A stretch of 64,000 bases of DNA, taken from positions 1-64,000 of the forward strand of contig WTXI01000132.1 of NCBI GenBank assembly GCA_022376515.1, read 5' to 3'. The DNA is from Lactifluus volemus. Its lineage: Eukaryota; Basidiomycota; Agaricomycetes; Russulales; Russulaceae. The translations under genes and the position numbers were made by a program. This document shows, one piece after another, positions 11,567 to 23,238 of the stretch. The notes beneath the pieces are model-generated. The model saw nothing but the letters and a program-made list of their open reading frames with translations, searched no databases and was not told where the DNA came from. Position 1 is the first letter of the stretch. Each line of letters opens with the position of its first letter.

Positions 11567-11583
11567 GCTCAGGTCTCATAATC
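11567..11583 (-). other. Copia primer binding site, probable half-tRNA-Met type
   Basis: The 17 bases abutting the 5' LTR read GCTCAGGTCTCATAATC on the + strand. That resembles the anticodon arm of a tRNA-Met (loop CTCATAA, anticodon CAT) running 5' to 3' into the LTR. The tRNA would pair with the element's minus-strand transcript here through its anticodon arm, not its 3' CCA end. Drosophila copia uses such a 5'-half tRNA. There is no TGG at the LTR border as a normal 3'-end site would have. Confidence 0.55.
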
Positions 11584-12004
11584 TATTGGACGAGAATCAA
11601 TCCTGAGGCTCAGTCAGAAAGAGAAAGACTATATTTATCTACCTATTGGACGAGAATCAATCCTGAGGCTAGGTAGATAGTAAGTAACTTAGAAGTGAAG
11701 CAAACAATGATAAGATACTAACCTCAGTCAGAAAGAGAAAGACTGAGGTGTGCGGGACACAAAAGTTACTGTACTTATGGTAGAAACTAACTGAGATAAT
11801 TAGTGAACTAATGTTGAAGCAATAAAAGGTGGAACGCTATGTGAAACGAAAAGATCGGGGCAATATGATGAAACGTAGATAACGACTGTCCAAAATCAGT
11901 AATCTGTCCGAAACTGGTATCACCGGGTATAAGCGGTCACACGTCACGTAACGTGTCACCGCGCGTTGGCTCGACTTACGCTCTGCGAGGCTGCGCTTCC
12001 AACA
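11584..12004 (-). repeat. Copia 5' LTR (421 bp)
   Basis: Identical to 6815-7235, and drives the element on the minus strand. The segment near 11940-11960 contains the near-palindrome cacgtcacgtaacgtg, with ACGT cores that could be bZIP sites. Confidence 0.95.
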
Positions 12005-12009
12005 GGCGA

Positions 12010-12470
12010 CAGCATACGCTGATACTGTAACTTGATTTTCGACACCAACTCGTAACGAGATCGCTGTACTTGCACCATCCCTGTGGCCCGCGACGTGGAA
12101 AGCTGTGCCAAGTAACTCGTATTAGCATAACTTATATGGGATGACCTTTGTTTGTTTAGTCTTTGTCCAATATGATTCTCTCCACTTGCCATGCCCCCAA
12201 CTGAATTGAAGTCTAGTCACGGCCGCAGTATAAGGCGGAGCAACATTAGCAGATATAGGCCATCAATTCGGTGGAATCAAATCGTTACGTTCTATAAATG
12301 CCGTTGTGAAATAAATCTATTCAACTTTTGAGCTTAATGGGCGGTTATATGAGCCCTCGGAGTTACTTTGGCACTAAAGAATCGAACCGTGGGACCGTCG
12401 GAGGACCCCGCCCACAGTACAGTATTTACCTTCATGAGGGTGTCTCTCACTTCTCTCTCGGCCACACCGT
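12010..12470 (+). promoter_or_regulatory. S28-1 upstream region with TATA box at 12293-12299
   Basis: TATAAAT in ttctataaatgccgttg lies about 175 bp before the S28-1 start codon. It is conserved upstream of S28-2 (23918-23924) and S28-3 (39633-39639). No gene is seen in the stretch. Confidence 0.55.
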
Positions 12471-14717
12471 ATGGTGTGGGCTTTGCACACCATTTGGATA
12501 TCTCTTATTGTCGTGCTCGTCGGTACGGGAGGCAGCAATGCCCTTCACGAGCACGTCCTCCATAATGCACAGGGGGTCAACTTTCAAAATCTCCATCGAC
12601 GCGCTGCTGGCATAACCTCGCATCCCGATCAAGGGACTGAGGTGCCGGCACATGCCAGCACATTACAAGCACCACTCGTTGTCGCCGTCGCGGCATCCGA
12701 GTTCTCCGTTCGGACGTTCACCCAGCCACTCGATCACTTTGACAACACCACGGAGCGTGACGTTTCAACAACGTTTCTGGGTCAACACACGACACTATAA
12801 ATCACGTCCTGGCTCACCGGTCATCGTTATCGATTGGAGCGAGACTAATGGGGAGGACCGTCTGCCGTTCTTGGACACAGGTGTTGGGGATATTATGGCA
12901 CGTGCGACAGGTGGCATCGCAGTTGTGCTAGAGCATAGATATTATGGTACGTGTATCCCTGGATTGAGCCTCGTTTTCATGTGCTGACGTGCGACCGGGA
13001 TTTAGTCTAGGCATCTGTGGGTGTCCAAAACGTTTCCACTGATTCCCTTGTCCTCGCCGCCTCATCCCATGTCGACCCCTCCGCGCGCTCTTATATTGAT
13101 CCAGCTTATTTCCCCATCATGCGGTGCTGTAGGTGGCTCAACAACGAGCAAGCACTCGAAGACTCGGCCAATTTTATTTGCAATGTCAAATCCGAGAACA
13201 TCAACGAGAACCTTACCCCCGAAAGACACGATGGATATACTATGGTGTTCGTGTGCCCTCTCCAGCGTACTGTGATGGTGGTCATCCCGTTGTTAATGCC
13301 GTGTTTTGTAGGGGTCATATGGAGGAGTACGGGCAGCTCACATGCAAGTCCTGTATCCTGATCTCGTGTTTGGTGCTATTGCGTTGAGTGGTGCGCACCT
13401 TTTGTTTTCAATCATTCTTCACAAACGATACTAAGCCTCCTCCCGCCCCCTAGCGGTGACGCACGCTGAGCTCACGAATTGGGAGTACATGGATGTCATC
13501 CGGCTCGCCGCGGACCCAATTTGTTCATCCAACCTCGTGAATAGCATTAGCATGATTGATTCGCTTCTCAAAATCGGCCCCCTGCGCGGCTGACTCAAAA
13601 GCCTGTTTGGCCTCAGTGAGCTGAAGTCAGATCAGGACTTTTCCTCGATGCTCGAGGTATGTCTCGGACCTGCTCCATAACATAGGCGAAACTAGTATGT
13701 GCTGCTGGGAACAGTATCCGCTGACCACGTGGGAGGATGAGAACTGGGGATCCTGCTGTTAGCTCGACTACATTCGATCAGTTCTGTGCGACGCTGAACG
13801 GCGACACGCCGACCCTGAAAGACACGGAGCATACGGTGCTCCTGGTAGGAGGACTGAAAGCTAACATCGCTCTTTTAAATTATGCAAAATGGGTTCGTGA
13901 GGTACGCATCTCTTACCCTTATACATCTTGAATCACAAAGCTTTTGGGACCGGGAAGAATGTTGTCGTTCTCTCCCCACAAGATATGGGTTTGACTGTGG
14001 AAGATTGCTTTGGGACAAACGACGATTCAAAATATCAGACCACGGATCTCAGCCAAGACTGGCGCCCGTGGGTGTTCCAGTACTGCACACAATGGGGCTA
14101 CTTGACCGTATGTCTTCGCGTCATCGCATCACCGCCCATGCTGACATCCATTTGTAGACCGCGCCACCAGTTGGCACCCCTACCATTATCTCGCGCCTAT
14201 TGGACATCGACTACGAGCACAAGATATGTGTGCAGGCGTTCCCGCAGGGAGAATACTACAAAGTACCTCCGCTGCCAAATGTCACTGCCGTGAACGTGCT
14301 AGGCGATTACCACATCGCTGCTGATAGGTTAGCATTTATTGACGGCGAATGTACGTATATTCAGTCCTTCTACCCCTTTCTTAAACGGGTCCGGCGGTGC
14401 TGACTACGGATGGGTTCGCAGTTGATCCGTGGCGGCCATACACGTCACATAGGGCTTACGGCGGCGCGGAGGAACGTGAGGACACAATAGTTAGGCCATT
14501 CAAAATTATTCCTGGTGTGTCGTATTTTTTTTCACTTGCTAAGATAAAACTGTGGAATGACACGCTGCTTGGTGGTGTCCACCACTGGGACGAGAACGGG
14601 CTTCATGAGGGCGAAAAGGAACCCAAGAAAATTCATCAAATTCATAGTGAGATAGTTGAGTTTGTCAAAGCTTGGTTGGAGGACTGGGAAGACCCCTTTG
14701 ACGAGGCAATCGTATAA
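12471..14717 (+). pseudogene. S28-1: secreted S28-family serine peptidase pseudogene
   Basis: S28 peptidases (prolyl carboxypeptidase / dipeptidyl peptidase II family) cut after proline and are usually secreted or lysosomal. A hydrophobic signal segment (WISLIVVLVG) is followed by FTQPLDHFDN, the usual N-terminal motif. The exon order matches the better-preserved copy at 24111-26374. Damage: one extra base at about 12755 shifts frame just after FTQPLDHFDN. The donor site after exon 2 is deleted at about 13046. A TGA at about 13593 lies in exon 5. The last intron's acceptor TAG has become TTG at about 14570. The end of the frame (DPFDEAIV, TAA 14715-14717) is intact. It faces NLR-1 tail to tail. 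Confidence 0.85.
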
Positions 14718-15363
14718 TTTGCTTGATTTCAGAGCAGCGCGATACTATGTGCAATCGAAAATAACATTCTCCTCTACTCTTACAAGTCCCGAAAAACTCG
14801 AAAGTCGGTTTTTTTTATTACTTTTCCTTCTTGTTGAGGACCCTGGAGAGCAGCCAGATTTTCTGCCCTTTTTTCAGGGTTGCACAAGCGGAAAAATGCT
14901 AATCCTGCATTCCAAGGCTTTGGTTAGGGAAATTCATATCGGGATGGATCGCTATGGGGAACTGCCACAAGATTCCCCGGAAAAATCGGCGTCGTAGTAA
15001 GACTCGGACTATCCCAACGCTTGCCTTGTTTTTTTCCCGTACTTACCAAGAACGCTGACATCCCCTGCCGTAAAGCTCGATGTCAATTGTTAAGCTCCTC
15101 GGATTCGCACGAATGACGACCAGATATCGCTTTGTTCAAGATTCAAGAAAGGCACAAGGCACATGACTGCGTCACGTTACCAGTGGCTAGAGGCACGTGA
15201 GCCTCAGCACAGACGCGTCCGATGGACCCTCAGTTTGAAGTTGTTTATCGATATTGGTGTTTAGAAAAAATAATCTGACTATGTGTCCGGTTGTTTATTA
15301 GTATGAGCCAGGCAGATCCAAAGGGAATGACCAAAGAAAAAAAAAACGTAGCGTACAACAATT
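14718..15363. other. Convergent intergenic region between S28-1 and NLR-1
   Basis: About 650 bp between two converging 3' ends. No gene seen. It is longer than the matching gaps in the other units (385 and 395 bp), which share parts of it, so it has gained or kept extra sequence. Confidence 0.6.
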
Positions 15364-18300
15364 CTACTTCGATAAATTGTAATCATGTACTGTGGCCCAA
15401 TTTGATCCGTGCACAAACTTTGAGAGATCGAGCTGCGTCTCATGTCCGCCTGCAATCCAGACAGTGCTGGGTCTGCGAAGACACCGCCTGTGAAGTTCGG
15501 GAATCCATAAAAAAAGTTCTTTCTCTTCTCCACATATCCAACCATCAGTATCGATCAGGGATTGGTCCGTAAGGATCTTCTCAGAATCTTTTGTTACAAC
15601 CTCCGCAGATCTGGCCCCTGAGGTGTGTCCAGTACACGTGTCCCCACCAAGCTGTCCTGTAGCATCCCACATGCGAATCGTGCGATCGTGCGAGGCCGAT
15701 GCAATGCACTGGCCGTGCGGTGAGAATGCAACGGAGTTGACCTGGTCCGTGTGTCCAGTCAACGGGCCCGCTACAATCTCCCCTGTTGCGGCATCCCATA
15801 TGCGAATCGTACAATCGTTTGAAGCGGACGCAATACGCTTCCCGTCTGGCGAGAATAAAGCAGAGTTGACCGAACCGGTGTGGCCAGTAAATGGGCCCAC
15901 TACGATCTGTCCGGTTGTGATATCCCACACGCAAATCGTGGCATCAGCTGAGGCCGATGCGAGGCGCTGTTCGTCCGGCGAGAATGCAACAGATCTGACC
16001 GATTTGGTGTGTCCAGCAAACGGGCCCGCTACGACTTGCCCTGTTGCAGCATCCCACAAACGAATCGTACGATCGTCCGAGGATGATGCAATGAACCGCC
16101 CATCCGGCGAGAATGCAACAGATCTGACCTCGTCAGTGTGTCCAGTAAACGGGCCCGCTACGACCCTTCCTGTTGTGGCATCCCAAATTCGAATCGTGCG
16201 ATCACCAGAAGCCGATGCGATGTGCCACCCGTCCGGCGAGAATGCAACAGAGTTGACCCAATCAGTATGTCCAGTGAACGGGTCCGCTACGACTTGCCCT
16301 GTTGCGGCATCCCACACACGAATCGTACGATCGACTGAGCACGATGCGACGTGGTGTCCGTCCGGTGAGAATGAAACAGATCTGACCCAATTGGTGTGTC
16401 CAGTAAACGGGTCCGCTACGATCTGTCCTGTCGTGGCATCCCACATACAAATCGCGTGATCATCCGAGGCTGATGCGATGCGCTGTCCGTCTGGCGAGAA
16501 TGCAATAGATCTGACCACACCGGAGTGTCCAGTAAACGAATCAGCTACGATCTGTCCTACTGCCGCGTCCCACACGCGAATCGTGCCGTCGTCCGAGGCC
16601 GATGCAATGCGCTGTCCATCCGGCGAGAATGCAACAGAATTGACAAAATCGGTGTGTCCGGTAAACGGGCCTGCTGCTATCTCTCCCATTGTGGCATCCC
16701 ACAAGCAAATCGTGCGATCGTGCGAGGCCGATGCGATATGTTGCCCGTCCGGCGAGAATGCAACACTTGTGACATAATCGGTGTGTCCAATAAATGGGCC
16801 CGCTACGACCTCTCCTTTTGTGGTATCCCAGACGCGGATTGTGTGGTCATCCGAGGCCGATGCGATGCGCTCTCCGTCCGGCGAAAATGAAACGGATCTA
16901 ACCCAATCGGTGTGACCAGTAAACGGACCCGCTACGATCTGTCCTGTTGCAGCATCCCACACGCATATCGTTCTATCACCCGAGGCCGATGCAATGCACC
17001 GCCCGTCTGGTGAGAATGCAACAGATATGACCGGATTGGTGTGTCCAGTAAACGGGCCCGCTACGGTTTCTCCCGTTGTGGTATCCCAAACGCGAATTGT
17101 GCAATCCTCCGAGGCCGATGCAACGTGCCGCCCGTCCGGGGAGAATGAAACAGAAAGGACCTGTGCTGTATGTCCAGTAAATGGGTCCGTTACGATTTGT
17201 CCTGTTGCGACATCCCACATGCGAATCGTGCCGTCGAACGAGCTCGATACAATGCGCTGGCCGTCCGGCGAAAATGCAACAGAATTGACCCAACCGGTGT
17301 GTCCAGTAAACGGGCCCGCTGCGATCTCTCCCGTCGTGGCATCCCAAACGCAAATTGTGCGATCATAAGAGGCCGATGCGATGCGTTGCCCGTCCGGCGA
17401 AAATGCAACAGAAAAGACCGGTCCACTATGTGTATGAATCGTCATTTCCAATGCTGGCCAATGAGACAATTCCCCACGTTCCAAGGTCAATGTGTGAGGA
17501 AACTGGGAAAGGTATCGATTGCGGATGAGGGAAGAGGTTGGTGTGAAAGGGAGGGCAGACACATAGATATGCGGAGCGCTCTTCGCCACAGCCATTCCGA
17601 AATACCGCACAAATGCGGACGCATCATGCACCAATCCCAACAATTCCTGCACTTCTGGTTGAGTACGCTGTTTTACGCATATATCAATACATGTCATACT
17701 CAATTATGGTGTGTACCTACCTCAAGCTGCAGCCACGATGATAATACTGGTGAAACAGAGCCCACACGGCTCTTAATGCTAAGCACTTCCAGCCAAAATA
17801 GAAATTTTGTCTCGAAGAGCGATCGGACCTTCTTGAAGATATCCTGGTCGAAGCCAAAATGTGCTAAATGATCGACCCAGTAAACACACGCGTAAGATAG
17901 TCCAGATGGAATGTGTTCGGCGATTCGAGATTCAAGGTCTGGGACGTCGCTATTCGCGAGATATGACGACTCGAGTTTGCAGATGTTGAATTTGAGGCTA
18001 TTTAGCATTAAGCCAAGGCATGAATGTGCCAACTGTCGGTGGGCGTCGGCGAGGTCCACATAAAACACATCGTTCGTCCTATTGGTTAGAAAATCTCGGA
18101 ATGAGGTATGGAGAGGAAGGATGGGACGCATTTGATCCGATGAAGTCACGTTGCTCAGCAGCGAGCCCAGACGACGAAGTGTTTCAAGTACAGGAAGAGA
18201 ATCGAAATCCTCGGGATCATCAATGGGTGCATGTCGTCGCAAAGAAATTAAGGACTGGATGGAGAGGGGCTCGATCGCAGCAAAAAGCTGTCCCATAATG

Positions 18301-20772
18301 GACCGAAATAGTGACTGTGCTTCCTCTGATTTGAAGTATTCTTTGAGAACTTCTTCGTACAAATGATCCAACAATCCTCCAGTACGACCTCGAGAGTGTC
18401 CCAACAGGCGCTGTATGAGCTTCTTCACGCTGAGGCCGAGATTATCAGGGCTATTGATGAATCCGGATGCAACTGCAGCCCACTGAAATAGGCCCTCTGC
18501 ACCCTTCGCTAATCTGTCACCATGCTCTTTGAACACTTCCTCGGGGAGCTCATCCTGGAGATAAATCCCAATATCGCGCTCCGTGTCGGCGGCCAGTTGG
18601 GGGTCATTCATGTAGAGGGTACGGACAGACTGCGCATTGGTGAACGCAGGTTCGATGCCATGCTCCGGCCTCGAAGTGATGAATATGCGGAAGTTTGGCG
18701 GGAGGTCGATGAGGTGTTGGGCAAGGAAAGTGTGTAGTCCATTTTTGCCAGTCGTGACACCACTCTCATCCAACGCATCGATGACGATGAGGATCGTGCC
18801 ATCGAGTTGTAGGTACTTGAGTGGTTCAAGGAGGAGCCATTCAAAAAGTCTAGGATAATCTCGGGTATTACGAAAAGACGAATTGCCAATAACGGCCTTC
18901 CCAAGGGCGAGTTTGAACGGAGGATAACGATCGCAAAGATCACGAGCAAGCGTTGTGAAGAGATGATAACCATCGTCCTTGGATTCCTCCTTCCGACGAA
19001 ATGCGACATAAGAACCAAGACACTTCTTGTCGAAAAGACGAGCGACCTCATGAGCAATCGAGGACTTTCCTGTGCTTGCCTGGCCGAAGAGGAGGAGGCC
19101 ACGTTCAGAGTTGGGATTCCCGACCCATTCAATGATGTGGCGCAAAAAATCTTGGCGAGTGCCTGGATGACAGCCCTTCCTATCGTTGAATCGCCAGCCT
19201 TCTAAAACAGGCATTTCTCCAATTATTGCCCTCAATTCTGCGCTCACCCTGTCAGATGGATGATCCGACGATTTCTCAGAATCACGCACCAGATTCCAAT
19301 GCCTGGTTCGACGTTTTCGTTAGTTGCGCTCTCATATCATCTCGTATCTGAAGGACAGCGACCCCAGCGATGACATTAGCATATGTGAGAAATTTTGTAT
19401 GCAGTCGGATGAGCGTGGAGCGATAGGTCTCGACCTTGTCGTCAAGCTGGCCGCCGATATTCTTAAAAACTCGTTTCCCTGGAAATCACATGTTAATAAC
19501 AAGCAACGAAACTGGTCAAGACGACGTGCCGACTTGCAGATCCTTCGCATAGGATTCGATAAATTCGGCTGATTCGGAGACGCACTGCAGCATCTCCTCA
19601 AGGACTTTTGCCTGCGTAGATCCCTGCCGAATGCTCGTCAAAACGTCCGTGTCCTTCGCAAATTCAAACGCGTCCCGTATCGCGGTAAGTAGTGTCCGGA
19701 CGTTATCGTCAAGCTGAAACTGGTGTAGCAAGGTCTGGTAACGAAGTGTCAAAAAAAAAGAATGAATCTTCCATGGCCTCCGACAAAGTAAGGACACATA
19801 CCTCGGGGATCTTTGAGAACAGACTCCATGCTAAGCTGGCATAGGGGTTCAGCTGGGACGGAATGAGGTTAACAAAGGGTAGGGAGAAGACATATTTTGT
19901 GCATACTTGTAGGATTGGACTCACTGTGTCCATCACCCATTTGATACTATTAGCGGTAGTCTTCCACGTTTTTACCCCATCCAAAGCTTCCCCAGCGCGA
20001 TCGAGTGTCTGTGACATCTCCGTCTGGTTGTCCGCCATCGATCCCACAGGAGCACCGCTCTCGATGGGAACGGTACCCACCCGAGATGAAGAAGGTAGGG
20101 CAGTGGTAGTTGCCGTCGGTCGCGTGGTATCAATAGAATGTGCAGTACCTTCTTCAGCGACAGGGTTGTCCAGATCTTCCATTCTTGGGTTTGGGGCGTT
20201 GTCTGGCGCAGTCACAGACGAACTCGGATTTGCTGACATGGTGATCGTTATGTAGGGTATGGCCTGCTCCGTCAGGTGTCCATGTCGATCAGCGCCGCCG
20301 AAAACGATATCGAGCTCTACAGGTTGGATGGTCAGCCAGACGCACGAAAAGAATCCTAAAAAGACGAACCGCTTTGAGATTCGCAGCCTATTTCCTTTGT
20401 TCCAATAAGGATGTCTTTCTGGATGGCTCTTTTTGCATACAGAGATAATGTAACACGAGAATGTGGTTGTAAGGCACTACAGGAGAGTCAGTTGGTGGAT
20501 AGAGGCAAAAGTATAAGAGTACTTACAAAGCATCGACCTCCTCGTTCCACTCCACATGATTCCCCATGCTCCGCACAGCTCGTGTATGCCAAGTTCTCTC
20601 CCCAGCGATCACAGTAACATAAAAACGACTTTCCTTTCGAGAGATAGTCTTGATATGTGGGAGATTGTGTGCTCTGAGGACTGGCAGAGAAGAGAGATTT
20701 AGTAGTTGTGACAGCGAGATATCAAGACACATACTGGTTAGTTGGAGTGGAAATGAGGTAGAAAAGTTGCAT
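15364..20772 (-). CDS. NLR-1: C2-NACHT-WD40 NLR-like receptor
   Basis: Exons by splice motif and phase: 20735-20772, 20527-20680, 20370-20476, 19907-20316, 19802-19852, 19530-19734, 19290-19478, 17721-19237 (NACHT) and 15364-17667 (WD40). The C2 part has HVEWNEEVDA and LYAKRAIQKDILIG. NACHT has P-loop GQASTGKSS and Walker B ILIVIDALDES. The WD40 domain is 14 blades, enough for two seven-bladed propellers. Family members are intracellular sensors: the repeats detect a ligand, NACHT oligomerises, and the N-terminus acts. Oddities: four extra bases just after the ATG at 20770-20772 break exon 1. Starting at the in-frame ATG 20730-20732, inside the first intron, gives an unbroken 1,662-residue frame. 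One intron (19479-19529) has a GC donor where NLR-2 has GT. It is probably expressible with an altered N-terminus, but this is uncertain. Confidence 0.85.
15630..17430 (-). repeat. NLR-1 WD40 array: 14 tandem units of about 129 bp
   Basis: Each unit encodes 42-43 residues with the frame H(T/S)xxVxSVAFSPDG.. then SxDxTIxxWD. The DNA units are strongly alike, so the array resembles a coding minisatellite. The variable letters fall mainly after HT, between S and D, and after D. The blades match the NLR-2 blades one to one. Confidence 0.9.
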
Positions 20773-21525
20773 ATTGGTGACTCGAGTGCGGCTAAGGTCG
20801 GTTATTCTAGATGTTAAAGGACCTGGGCTGTATAAATGGTTAAAAGCGGGGACATCGGAAGAGAAAGAATTTTGCATACGAATTGCGAGTTGGTGGCTAC
20901 AGAAGAGATCGATAAGGATGAGATCGATGAGAGGTTGAGCATTGCCTCGAGGCAGCCGCCACATAGACCAAAATGGTAATGATTCATACCCAAACGAATT
21001 ACTTGTGCAAACTTTTGTTTATTACAGTAATAAGGCCACCCGCTTGGGGGTGCATCTAAAATTAGAACGATATAGAGAAGGCGATTAGTATGGCCCCTGC
21101 ACCACACTATCTCAAAGTGGTAGACCTACGGATCTCGATTATTTTTACCTCTTTTTGCGTTTCTTGCTTTGCGAATCTTCGTCCACACCAACGTTATCGC
21201 AGATTCCCTTAGTTTTCCCTTTATTTCAACCCTCTTTGTCTAGCTCACAACATGGTGTACTCCACAGCCCATCATAAAACCCACATCCCACTGCCGCTAC
21301 AGCCAAGGCGTTCTAAACGAGCGTGCCTGTCCCCCCCATGATTAATGTGCCAGATCTTGGGAGCGTCCATCACAGCACACTTTAATACAGTGGTAGATGT
21401 GTAATGTACAGCATGTAATAACTTAATGAATGTCTAAGGAGACGCATCCGACGTCTAGGGATGCGATGCCAGTGATCCATTCGTCAACTCGTACTGTACA
21501 CCCAAGTTTCTCCGCCCTTGAACAC
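20773..21525. other. Intergenic region upstream of NLR-1
   Basis: Counterpart of 3919-4674. No gene recognised. In NLR-2 this region is lost beyond the equivalent of position 20795, where a hAT element begins. Confidence 0.6.
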
Positions 21526-21990
21526 TCATTTCACTCCCAGGGTCAGCCCCTCACCTGTAATCACCTGGAGACTCGCAGCGCGGGAGTCCGAATGATCCGA
21601 GTCTCTGGCCCTGGCTACTTCATTTAAACTTTTGCAGAGCGAGGCCTCGATGGTAACGATGCCGCGAGTCGTCTCTGTTGTTGTGTCGGGGATCGGTATG
21701 TCATGCGGGAGCATGAACGGACGCGTTCTCGAGAAAAGGAGGGCATTGGACAGGCCGGATGAAAGGTAGATGATGTCGACCAAAATTGTGATAGAAAATG
21801 GGATGGGATTTGTCCGCGAAGGTGCTATAGCGCACAGTCGACAAGGGAAAAACCTGTGATATCAAAGCACAGTCAGGAAGAGGATACCTGAACAAAAACG
21901 GTGCCTCACTGACGACCTGCCTGCTAGCCCGTTCGCTGATCTTCTCCATGCTCAGCCATTCGCTCCACTCGACATGAAGTTGAATATGAC
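21526..21990 (-). pseudogene. C2-like remnant, unit 1
   Basis: Same broken pieces as at 4675-5187: HVEWSEWLSMEKISERASRQ, then VRYSTFADKSH, then LPHDIPIPDTTTETTRG in a different frame. Only a 34-bp gap bounded by GT and AG separates the first two, too short for a normal intron. Not translatable as one protein. Origin as an NLR 5' stump is inference. Confidence 0.3.
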
Positions 21991-22255
21991 GGCCTGGTTA
22001 CGGAGCCAACTCGAATTTCGCGCGAAATGAGTGACAACATTTCTAGATTTGCACATCACATCTGCGGTATACAGCGGCCTCTTGTGATGTCTATATAGTG
22101 GTTAGGATATCCAGAGGAGTTTAAATACGCGCAGAATAGGACTGAGACTAATACTGTGAATGAATATGAATCCAAGTAAGACGCGTCAACTTCAATTAGA
22201 CGCGCGAGATTGAAACTTTTGCGCTACCCTCATCCTTTCCATCATAACACCTACT

Positions 22256-23238
22256 GACTCTGACAACACCGTCTTTCCGCGCCAAGGCAGATTACATCAA
22301 GTAGAGTATGCATTCCGTCAGGCAGGGATCGGCAGCAGTCGGTCTGCGCTCGAATACTTTTGTTATCCTCCTTCAAGTTTCTCTCAAAGTGTGTGTAGTG
22401 TCATGCCCGTAGCAGCAGCAGCGCTTCGTCTCATTCCTTTGGCTCACACCTATGTTGTCCAGCGCCTTGTACCAGCAAAAGATGTTCCACATCGAAGACC
22501 ACGTCGGCATTGCGATCACAGGCCTAACCTCGGATGCACGTGTACCCCTTCCGTTGTTCTATATTTCTCACATTAAGCCCCACCCACAGACTCAACCGAC
22601 TTGATCTCAAAGTATAGCAACTTCATGCGCCAGCAGACCATGGCATATACGATTGTCTTCAACCAGCTCGTCCCGAAAATCGCCTCATGTCGGTCATCGC
22701 TGACAGTGCGTTTCACCATTGTTCTGAATTCACGGCTTTTTTGTGGCAACTGATGTATGTATTGATCAACCACGCAGGTGCCCAAGTGGACACACAGGAA
22801 TATGGTCGACGTCCATACGGTGTCGACGTCCTGGTCATCGGGCTAGACCACATTAGACCACACATATACAAGTTCTCACCAAGCGCTTGGCCAAGTGACA
22901 ATAACTTACCTTGCCGTTGCAATCGGCGGCCGTAGCCAAAGCGTTAAGACGTATTTCGAGAAGCATTTTGAGTGTTTTGCTGATGGTACCGTATCCCCTC
23001 ACTTTCCTTTTGTGACCATCATCTTACTGAAAAGTGTTTCGTTTGTCCCGGAACAGAACGTTTTTACGGCAGTTTGGAAGATTTGATTCGACCCTGGTTG
23101 CGCGCGCTCTGCGAGACGCTGCAGAAGGACAAGGAACTCACGACGAACAACACCTCGATTGGTGTTTTAGGCCCGTGCGGCATACACGAAGCTGAGGGCA
23201 CACCAGTCGACTTTCGTATCCTCGAACGAGGTGTATAG
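22256..23238 (+). pseudogene. 20S proteasome alpha-6 subunit (PSMA1/Pre5 type) pseudogene, unit 1
   Basis: Same fragments as 5408-6403. A TAG replaces Trp-free sequence within the diagnostic motif (GRLHQ-stop-EYA; gtggag is gtagag here, about 22311). The C-terminal run with LQKDKELTTNNTSIGVLG reads open to the TAG at 23236-23238, and [17 protein letters not shown] is visible near 22925. The same PVP/NRLM frame change is present in both copies, so the gene was already dead before the units duplicated. Confidence 0.8.

Larger units (their letters stand above)
6815..12004 (-). mobile_element. Ty1/copia LTR retrotransposon, full length and young
   Basis: Complete 5,190-bp element on the minus strand with 421-bp LTRs at both ends. 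The target-site duplication is GGCGA (6810-6814 and 12005-12009). The empty site is visible in the next unit at about 23633, where the host reads straight through atttaggcgacagcata. Order on the minus strand is LTR, primer site, gag-protease, integrase-RT-RNase H, purine tract, LTR, which is the Ty1/copia order. The LTRs look identical base for base, so insertion is very recent. The only coding defect is one TGA between the two ORFs. Confidence 0.95.

Noticed and set aside
15600..17450. Regular short repeats resembling a CRISPR or satellite array
   Set aside because: The 129-bp units translate as WD40 blades on the minus strand; there are no spacer-like unique segments.
17668..17720. NACHT and WD40 as two separate overlapping genes
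   Set aside because: A 53-bp GT-AG intron (GTAGGT...AAACAG) joins them in phase in all copies where the region can be read, and the joined sequence LE-RTQPEVQELLG continues the family pattern.
15623..17871. Long + strand ORFs rich in PSGENAT and CPVNGPAT through the WD40 arrays
   Set aside because: They are antisense shadows of the WD40 codons, repeated in every copy for the same reason, with no start context or splice logic.
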